DNA of 27,680 nt from Ectocarpus siliculosus (Eukaryota > Sar > Phaeophyceae > Ectocarpales > Ectocarpaceae), in contig FN649741.1 in assembly GCA_000310025.1 (NCBI GenBank), forward strand, positions 540,890-568,569. Reading direction: 5' to 3'. Both the position numbers and the translations under genes were made by a program. The notes below the pieces were generated by a model that was not told the DNA's origin, did no database searches, and saw nothing but the letters and a program-made list of their open reading frames with translations. Positions 18,671-25,784 of the stretch are shown in pieces (positions within the stretch are counted from its first letter, which is position 1; every line of letters begins with the position of its first letter).

Positions 18671-21600
18671 GTACGATGCCTTGTGCGTCACGAGTCGAGC
18701 AAACTGAGATGTTTGTCGTTCGCCTTTGCAAACGGGCGCTCGTCTTTTTCGCTGGGCATAGCTCCAATGATTACGAAAGTCCCCACCATCACGATTTTTC
18801 TGAATCGTGAAATCGGCTGTATTCCTGCGCGCAACATGTGCATCACAGGTTGCCCGGGATTGCGGATGTCATCCACTGACCCTCGTGATAGCGGGGTCGC
18901 TCAGGTGCGTCAGGGAAGCGCCAGACTCCGCCCTGGCGTGGCGCGAGCTTCACTCAGAGATAGAGAGAATAAAACGAAGTAGTCGGGGTCTCGAGATGGC
19001 CACTGACTCCGACGAGGAGCCATCACAATCGTCGCTGTTCCCCGTTCTGAGCCTGAGCTTCGAGCGGCTGAAGGTGCAAGAGCAGGACTCGTTCCTCAGC
19101 CTGGCTGTGCTCGCCCGTGGAGTCCCTGCACCTGTTGCAATGCTGGCCAACCTCTGGGACAAGGTGCACACGTGCTTGACATGGTCTCGGTTGCATATTT
19201 CCAAGAAGCATGACCCCCCTCTGGACAACGCTTGTGGTGTTTGGTAATGGTGCTAAGTATCCTTCGTATGCGACAAGAGTACCCCAGCTCTGTGGGCGTC
19301 CTTGCACGGACGGTCTCAACGTTTCCTCACACTAGAAAAGTAGGAAAGTCTCCTGTCGAAATACCTTGGTGCACGCACGCGGTGGCCCTTGCCGATACGA
19401 TGCCCTTGCTGGTGTTTCCTTGCAGGACGAGAAGGGTGCCAAGAAAGAAGCGAGCGCCTTCGTAGGGCGCTCTCTTTTGATTGAGGAGCAGGAAGCCTTT
19501 ATTGTTCACGACATGCTGTTGGACTTCATTGACGTCATGTGCCAGCACGAGAGCAGCGTGGTTCAGCTGGCAGTGATGCGCCAAACGCACTACCTGAGCA
19601 GGCTCCCTGTGGTCTGGCGGTACTGCCGTAAGGGAGAGTCCCTCGAAGGTATGTATTCCCTGATCTCCCTGTGGCGGCCAGTGATGAAGCTATCTGGTAA
19701 CGAGAAGCTAGACGTGGAAACCTACGAGGCCAGCCTGCGGGAATTGGGCGAGGAACATGAGCCAATAGACGTGGCCAATGCCTGCATGATAATCGGGGAC
19801 GTGTTCTTACTGCAGGTGCGTTCAACGTGGGGTATGGTAAGTGCCTTCCTCGAAACCTTTCCCCAAGAGTCATGTTTGGGAGTGTCAGCAGGACCGACGA
19901 ACCGTGAGGGGTTGTTGGAGAGCCAGATGACCCTAACCCTAACCCAGAAACGTTGTGTAGTGGTTTGGAGGAGTGATGCGGAGTTCGCACAACGCTCTGA
20001 TGAGTGGCGCATCGATGCCCAAGAATAGGGTTGGGTTGCTGGGAGAGTAAGGCGGAAATCGAAGGGAGTTTCGTGGCGTTCGTAACCCCGTATTTGTTGC
20101 GGCAATGTTTTGTGTTGCGGTGGATCAATGCCTCACATGAGCCCACTGCCTGTTGCACAGGACCAATACTCGGAAGCTGAGCCGCTTTATCAACGGGCTG
20201 AGGAGATATATGAGAATCTTCAAGGGCATGATTACCCACCTGTGGTGACATCGCTTAGCAACCGGGCTTCGTTGCGGCATCGACAGGTACGAGCCGTCAT
20301 TATTTTCCGGGGAAAGTTCTGTGTGGAACTGTCGTGCTCAGCACTCGGGTCGAGAGATAACTGATAATTCCTTCGGGCGAGGTCATCCAAAAGTTGCTGC
20401 AGTTCTTGACAATCGGCCGCGTTGATGAGAGTTGTGTTCCTTCGTACCAAGTGTTTTTCGAGCCTTGACCACGCTCACGTCCCGTTTCCCCGTCACTTTC
20501 CAGGGCGAGTATGCCGAGGCTGAGCGACTCCATGAGCAGCCACAGACCGTGCGAGAAGAGGTGCCGGACATGGGTGGTCCTGATGTTGACGTATCGCTCA
20601 GCAACGTGGCCACGTTGTTGCACCAACAGGTGAGAATGTTACAACAGGTTCGTCGTGCTCAATAAATGTCGTCGTCTATCACATCCGGATGGAGTTATTC
20701 CTGCTGTGTACACCAGCGACAATGAACGATTCGTCTCCAACTCCCAAGAAGTATGTGTTTTAGTTTTTTCCCCGCGGAAATCGGAAGCCTGGTGTTTTTG
20801 GGGGTGACCTCTACCCCTCTTCCCCAGGCCGCTACTCAATAGAGACCCAAACGTGTTACGAGGTAAGAAGGCTAGCTGACCACAGAATAGCTGGTCGCCG
20901 AGCTTTGATTGCAGATCTCCTGCATAATCCCTCACCAGACGCACGCCAGTCGGTCGTTCCATGTCATTATCGTGCGAGCTGCACACCTTCTCGTCCCTCG
21001 GCCTTTCTATGCGGCCGGCGCCTGAAACATGCTTACCTTGATCCTCACCTGCTAGCGTGTTGAACAGCATTACTATAGTATGCCAAATCTCACCTTTCTC
21101 TTCTTCCCGTCGGGGAATAGTTAGGATGGTGAGTGGGGAGACGACACAACGATATTCTTGCAATTTCCCCGTCTGCAGCAATCTTGCCTTCTCCCCGATA
21201 TTCTTTCCTACTACTCTCTCCGATCGCCCCACTATTGTCGAAGCGTCTGTGTCAATTCTGTCTGTGCTCGTTTCCCTCTGTCGCTGGACTGACTGGCTCC
21301 CAGTTTTTTCTCCTTTGTCTTGTTCTTCTACTGCGTCAACCTCGTAGCTACAACCGATTTGTTTCTTATAACCCTACCAATGGAGATTCTTCCTGTCAGA
21401 ACACCAGGTTGTTACAATACAATCCTCCAATTTGCTCAAGCACCGGGCCTGCAATAAGCGTTCGTTAGGTCGGGTGGAGGTATTGAGCACGTATGGTCCC
21501 GTCGTAAAACTCTCAAGAATGGAGCACTACATGTACTTCAAGCCGCATTCCCCCCCCCAATTTCGGAGTAAGTACTAAGATGAAGAACATCCTGTGCGTG

Positions 21601-24600
21601 CGCCTGTGAATGACTCCAACTTTTGCGTCATCGTCCACCAACCCAAAAACCGGCTGTTAACATTGGTTTCTTCGTCGAGCCAGCTGTACAGCTGTGACAA
21701 TACTTCCTCTGTCCCCAACTGTTTTCAGGGTTGGGAAGAAGACGGTCTGCAGAGAGAAGCCGCTACAAGCGACCAGGTCGTTAGTGGCCCAGAACATCCA
21801 GGGGTGGCTCTAGACTTAAACAATCGGGCGGAAACGTTGATAACGCAGGTGAGGATTGTCAGAATTTCCAAGAGATTTTCAGCCTTGTAGATGTTAGGGT
21901 ATATGCTAGAGCAACTCTAGAACAATGTGCTATTCGTTCGGTGCTTCTGACGGTGGCGTCTGTGGGCTACGCCATATGGTGGCTGCGGGGACCATGGTGA
22001 TGGTCTCGAGATCGGAACGGTTGATTGATCACGCAAGTCCAGCACAAATCCCTCTCTATCGCTATGAAGCACATGCAGAGTCGGCCGCGGCATGATCCCC
22101 GCCTCAACCCTCGTATGCGCCTCATTGCCGTAGTGGCCGCCGCCGCCGCCCGATCATTTTATGTCCCCCCGTGTAGAGAGTTGTGCGCGATACGTGTGAT
22201 GCGCGGCGGAACGCATCGCGTTAACTTCTATCGGAACGGAGGCTTGCGTAGGTTAGGTCGCCGCAGGGATACGAAATTTCCTGGGATTGCCAGTAAAGTT
22301 CGGTGACCAACCAGGCGGGGAGCCCCAGACGTTTTGTTTCGGTTTCTGGTATTGCAACTGTTTTGCTCTCTATGTGAACGAATTGGTTTCGGAACGTCAC
22401 CAAAGAACGCATCGCATGAGAAGCCTAAAAAAACTCAATATGGAGCATATGCGCCTCTTGTCATTGGTGCACAATCGGGTGGCCTGGTTTGGAGGCAGGC
22501 AAGAGTCGAGGAATTACTGTAGGCCTGGAAAATTTTCGTGAGGGCCCGTTATCATTCGTTCTTGGTGGACCACTCCCTCACACGCATCCACTCCTTGTTT
22601 CATAGGGCAAGTATGCTGCGGCCGAGCCACTGTTGGAGCGGTCGCAGGCTTTACAAGAGAAGGTCCTGGGTCCGGACCACCCCGAGGTGGCCGTGTCGCT
22701 CAACAGACTGGCGGAGCTGTTGAGTGCGCAGGTGACGTTATTACCGCGTTCTTGAACTTCGTGGGATCCTTTGCTTGGTCGCGTGCTGGTTTGTTTCTCC
22801 GAGACAATCTCTACTTATTACGTTCAGCACCTCAGGGTGTAGAGTGAAATACCTCAAGATATTTGCTGATTGCCGTTTAACAACTGTTAGATCTCGCTGG
22901 ATCACTGTTTCACAAAGGAGCATTTTCTCTCCGGATTGAGCTGGGCCATGTCAAGCGACCACACTCCTAACGTTTTTTGTCCTGACCGCACATTGCAAGT
23001 TCAGAGAGGCGGCCCTCTTTCGTTTTTTCGACTTTTGGAGGTCGGGGAACGAACTCTGTGCCCGGATCACCCATGCCGTTCCCGGGTGGATCACCCACCG
23101 GTTTGCTCATTTAACAAATGAAACGTGCCTAACCCCTTTCAAACGTTACATCCGTTCGTTTCGCGCTCGCCGGGGACATTCCAGGGAAACTATGAAGAGG
23201 CTGAGCCGCTATACAAGCGCTCAATGGCCGTTGATGAGAAGGTTTACGGTCCTTACCACCCAAAGGTTGCTGCAGATTTCCAGAGCTGGGCAGTTTTGTT
23301 GCATCGACAGGTAAGAACCGTAGGATTTTCATCGAAATTCCTAGTGGTTGGACGTTGATTTCATTCTTATGGACAACCCGGGCGAGTTGTAGAACCCTCT
23401 GCAAGTATATGTTTACATCCTTGACCACGCTGATCCGCATACCTTGACCATACCGATCCAGGGCAAGTATGCTGAGGCGGGCCCGTATTACCTTCGAGCT
23501 ATTGACATCGTGGAGAAGACTCTGGGCGTAGACCACCCAAATCTTGCTCAAATGCTGAACAGCCGAGCGGCGTTGTTGGATCGCCAGGTGAGAGTATTTT
23601 GCTCTCATGGCATTAGATTTATGAGGTGGCGCTTGGCGCTTTTTGTTGATGGCAGTACTGTGTCACGATACATTTCTTTGTTGTTTATGCTGCGAAACCG
23701 ATCGTTTCTGTAAGAGTATAACAGTCGCAATGTTCAGGATACAACGAGAGAAGCTTCTGGGACCCCCGGGGATATTTTATCAAAGAACGTTTAGTGAGAA
23801 CACTCTGGTCAATCGCACCCCCCACCGAAAGAGGTGCATATGCCCCCATTCCTCAATAGAAGTACGAGACATATTCACCCGCACGTCATGCGTCCTGCGT
23901 CGTGCGCGCCTGTCCACGCGAGAGAGGGACCACGGTACGTGTCAGGGCGGCTAGTTCAATCAATGAAGCGCGCTGCTTCTTAGCGATATGCGTTCCTACT
24001 TGTTGCACGTGCGAGATTTGCGTGAGCACTTCACTGTTTTCAGTCTCCAGAGCATCCCTATTCACAATGACCCGCGCATCCACCAACTGTGGAAATTGGA
24101 GGACAACCACCACTCCCGCGTATGGATGCTTTCTCATGGTTATCGGTGGTGGGACAATGAATATCTTCACCAATTTTGGTCTTTCCAGGGGATGTATGAC
24201 GAAGCGGGGCCACTTTATGAGCGGTCTCAGGCTATACGGGAGAAAGCCCTGGGTCCGGAGCATCCCGATGTAGCCCGTTCGCTCAACAAGCGAGCGTGGC
24301 TACTCTGTCGACAGGTGAGAGCGGTTCGGTTTCACATTTTTCTAGGGAACGTATGGTGCTCGGTGGAGTGCTGCACAACCGAGCGTCGTCGTAGCGAGGC
24401 TTTACTCCTCCGCAAAAGCAACCTTGACCACGTTCTTATGGACAATATACCTCATTCCAGGGCAAGCATGAGCAGGCCGAGCCTCTGAACGAACGTGCCA
24501 TCAGCATCTGGGAAGGGGCATTGGAGAGTGAGCAACCCAGAGTAGCTCCTGGACTCGAAATGCGGGCATGGGTTTTGAGAGCGCAGGTGAGAGGCGTCAA

Positions 24601-25094
24601 CTATCCAGGGGATTTGTTGTGGTGGACAGAAAATCTACATGTTGGTTCGGTTTGCCGGGTTATATGTTGAAGTGATGTTGTCGTGCTCGGGGACCAGGTG
24701 TTGTTGTTGTTGGACAGTCGGGTGAGAGCCGTTGAGGCAACTGCGGTCGCCGCGGTGCTCAAGCCCCGAGCGTCATTTTTAGAGTAACGCCAGACTTGAT
24801 TCTGTCCCCTCGATACTGCGAGGACCCCCGTTGATCGAGCACTTATTCGTGGTGGGCCCACTCCCTCACACGGATCCACACTGTTCCACAGGGCAAGCAT
24901 GCTGAGGCCGAGACGCTTTCAGAGTTGTCGCAGGCAATGCACCAGAAGGCTCTGGGGCCGGAGCACAGCGATGTGGCGCTGTCGCTCAGCAACCGGGCGG
25001 ATGAACTATATCGACAGGTGAGGGAAGGCAAGAACGTCCCACTGATGTTCTTGTAGTGCCCGGTAAATGCTGCTACTCTCAGGGCGAGTTTTGA
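17507..25094 (+). CDS. NB-ARC-TPR receptor-like NTPase with membrane anchor, exon-encoded TPR array
   Basis: Exons: 17507-18670, 18849-19163, 19426-19815, then nine TPR exons at 20161-20286, 20504-20629, 21729-21848, 22606-22731, 23185-23310, 23462-23587, 24189-24314, 24461-24586 and 24892-25017, all phase 0. About 1002 residues if the last exon is 25083-25094. Order: helical N-domain (1-130), transmembrane helix (~156-176, WWMLLLLVVLVPIALSV), Pro/Ala linker, NB-ARC with P-loop GSGGAGKT (242-249), LLVLDDVW (323-330), TTR (348-350), CHPLTLVIAG (GLPL-like, ~395-404), VHD (520-522, the MHD position), then TPRs. NB-ARC proteins are nucleotide switches in plant and animal immunity and cell death; TPRs bind peptides. 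Brown-algal NB-ARC-TPR genes are proposed pathogen receptors. Membrane tethering is inference. The true 3' end is uncertain. Confidence 0.9.
18849..19163 (+). CDS. NB-ARC-TPR exon 2: ARC subdomain
   Basis: It is bounded by CATCACAG and GTGCAC. It encodes CGCHPLTLVIAGSL, matching the GLPL motif with Gly-Leu changed to Cys-His, and FPVLSLSFERL and FLSLAVLARGVPAP, typical of the ARC1/ARC2 helices. Length is 315 bp, phase 0-0. Confidence 0.92.
19426..19815 (+). CDS. NB-ARC-TPR exon 3: winged-helix with VHD motif and link to TPRs
   Basis: It is bounded by CCTTGCAG and GTGCGT. It encodes FVGRSLLIEEQE, then FIVHDMLLDFID, where VHD stands for the nucleotide-sensing MHD motif. It ends in a helical linker (VETYEASLRELGEEHEP) and MIIGDVFLLQ, which joins the first TPR. 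Length 390 bp, phase 0-0. Confidence 0.92.
19931..19945 (-). repeat. Interstitial telomeric repeat (CCCTAA) in NB-ARC-TPR intron 3
   Basis: CCCTAACCCTAACCC lies in the intron between the NB-ARC body and the first TPR exon. Confidence 0.75.
20161..20286 (+). CDS. TPR exon 1 (126 bp)
   Basis: It encodes DQYSEAEPLYQRAEEIYENL and, after the turn, SLSNRASLRHRQ. The acceptor is TTGCACAG and the donor GTACGA. It begins with Asp where all others begin with Gly. Confidence 0.92.
20504..20629 (+). CDS. TPR exon 2 (126 bp)
   Basis: It encodes GEYAEAERLHEQPQTVREEV and SLSNVATLLHQQ. The turn lacks the usual GPEHP. The acceptor is ACTTTCCAG and the donor GTGAGA. The intron just before it has CCTTGACCACGCT, shared with TPR exons 6 and 8. 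Confidence 0.9.
20630..21728 (+). other. 1.1-kb intron between TPR exons 2 and 3
   Basis: This is the longest intron of the gene. I looked for further TPR exons on the plus strand and saw none that I could defend, nor a gene on the minus strand. Confidence 0.5.
21729..21848 (+). CDS. TPR exon 3, degenerate (120 bp)
   Basis: It encodes GWEEDGLQREAATSDQVVSG, then PEHPGVALDLNNRAETLITQ. It is two codons short in helix A and has lost the YxEAEPLY pattern, though GPEHP, NNRA and the final Gln remain. The acceptor GTTTTCAG and donor GTGAGG are good. It may be an active exon with an altered helix or one beginning to decay. Confidence 0.75.
22400..22501 (+). pseudogene. Relic TPR exon between exons 3 and 4
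   Basis: One frame reads KKLNMEHMRLLSLVHNRVAW then FGGRQ, matching the EKALGPEHPDVARSLNNRAW...RQ pattern of intact exons with small indels. Helix A is hardly recognisable and no good acceptor or donor is left (GCAAGA follows the Gln codon). Confidence 0.55.
22606..22731 (+). CDS. TPR exon 4 (126 bp)
   Basis: It encodes GKYAAAEPLLERSQALQEKV and a GPDHP turn, ending SLNRLAELLSAQ. About 50 bp of its upstream intron matches that of TPR exon 9. Confidence 0.93.
22994..23090 (+). pseudogene. Relic TPR exon between exons 4 and 5, frameshifted
   Basis: The start reads KFREAALFRFFDFWR (compare GKYEEAEPLYERS), then the match continues in another frame as VGERTLCPDHP (compare IREKTLGPDHP). The second helix is lost. 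Confidence 0.65.
23185..23310 (+). CDS. TPR exon 5 (126 bp)
   Basis: It encodes GNYEEAEPLYKRSMAVDEKV and a GPYHP turn, ending QSWAVLLHRQ. The acceptor is ACATTCCAG and the donor GTAAGA. Confidence 0.93.
23462..23587 (+). CDS. TPR exon 6 (126 bp)
   Basis: It encodes GKYAEAGPYYLRAIDIVEKT and a GVDHP turn, ending NSRAALLDRQ. The preceding intron is only 151 bp and carries CCTTGACCACGCT. Confidence 0.93.
23725..23790 (+). pseudogene. Relic TPR exon fragment between exons 6 and 7
   Basis: One frame encodes RIQREKLLGPPGIFYQ, matching AIREKALGPEHP of intact repeats. Flanking sequence is too changed to trace the rest. Confidence 0.5.
24189..24314 (+). CDS. TPR exon 7 (126 bp)
   Basis: It encodes GMYDEAGPLYERSQAIREKA and a GPEHP turn, ending NKRAWLLCRQ. 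It is closest to the TPR consensus of the locus. Confidence 0.93.
24461..24586 (+). CDS. TPR exon 8 (126 bp)
   Basis: It encodes GKHEQAEPLNERAISIWEGA and a divergent SEQP turn, ending EMRAWVLRAQ. The acceptor is CTCATTCCAG and the donor GTGAGA. CCTTGACCACG lies about 30 bp upstream of the acceptor. Confidence 0.92.
24700..24735 (+). pseudogene. Relic TPR exon 3' end and donor between exons 8 and 9
   Basis: TTGTTGTTGGACAGTCGGGT followed by GAGAGCCGTT matches the end of TPR exon 6 (GTTGTTGGATCGCCAG then GTGAGAG) and the conserved intron start GTGAGAGCCGT. Confidence 0.45.
24892..25017 (+). CDS. TPR exon 9 (126 bp)
   Basis: It encodes GKHAEAETLSELSQAMHQKA and a GPEHS turn, ending SNRADELYRQ. 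Donor GTGAGG at 25018. If the donor is not used, translation adds VREGKNVPLMFL and stops at TAG 25054-25056. Confidence 0.92.
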
Positions 25095-25140
25095 TCAACC
25101 CGACTGGTTTGTTGGAGAGATCCTGGCTGTTTCCGGGATA
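25083..25140 (+). pseudogene. Decayed terminal TPR exon; keeps its acceptor, stops after GEF
   Basis: After acceptor CTACTCTCAG the sequence reads Gly-Glu-Phe-stop (25083-25094). The DNA beyond still resembles a TPR exon: ACTGG..TTGTTGGAGAGATCCTGGCT lines up with ACTG..TTGGAGCGGTCGCAGGCT of TPR exon 4. Spliced transcripts would end here, making the relic the stop-bearing last exon. Confidence 0.6.
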
Positions 25141-25699
25141 ATATTTATGGAGATCTGTTGAAGACGTTGTTTCGTTGTCTCTCACTTCCACAAAGTACCC
25201 GTTTCATTTTTTTGTCGCACCCCAATAGAAAGACATGGGTTTGGGGGTGTGGCTCTCCCATTGGGATGGCAAGGCCCCGGCCCACAACTCGCACGGCCAC
25301 CCCAAATGCTTGCCTCGGCGTGTCCGTCATTTCATGTCTTGAGTCTCTCAGAAACACGCTCACCTCGGCTACCAATCATTCTTGTATTCTACGCCAGCCC
25401 TTCATATGCTTACCTCAAGCCGCCGACCGTACCCATGTATTGTTCTGGCCAGGATCACGAAATACCTACATCTGTCGGTCTTGCTGTTTTCAGCTCAAGC
25501 TACGAATTAACATGCTTATCTCAAACGTGACAGCCTTTCCATGTATTGCTCTGGCCAATGGCCAACAACACTTTACCTTGACCTCTCTCCTTTTCAAGAG
25601 TACGACCGTTTTCCCTTGTTAACCGAATCCCACCCCTCTCTCCTTCCCTTCGGGGCAAGGTGTGGAAAGTGGGTGGGCACAAGGCACGACGATGCTGTT

Positions 25700-25700
<1 letters not shown>
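25141..25700. other. Downstream flank of NB-ARC-TPR gene, no gene seen
   Basis: It probably includes the 3' untranslated region. Several TACCTTGACC- and GCTTACCTC-like words recall the intronic CCTTGACCACG element, for example at about 25575. No intact TPR exon is present. Confidence 0.4.

Positions 25701-25782
<82 letters not shown>
25701..25782. repeat. (CT)41 microsatellite
   Basis: An uninterrupted CT dinucleotide run of about 82 bp. It creates an Arg-Glu repeat frame on the minus strand and Ser-Leu on the plus strand, neither of them a gene. Confidence 0.97.

Positions 25783-25784
<2 letters not shown>

Noticed and set aside
19535-20251. Minus-strand frame of 238 codons opposite the NB-ARC-TPR gene
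   Set aside because: It is a shadow of the coding exon 3 and first TPR exon; the plus strand has clear domain evidence.
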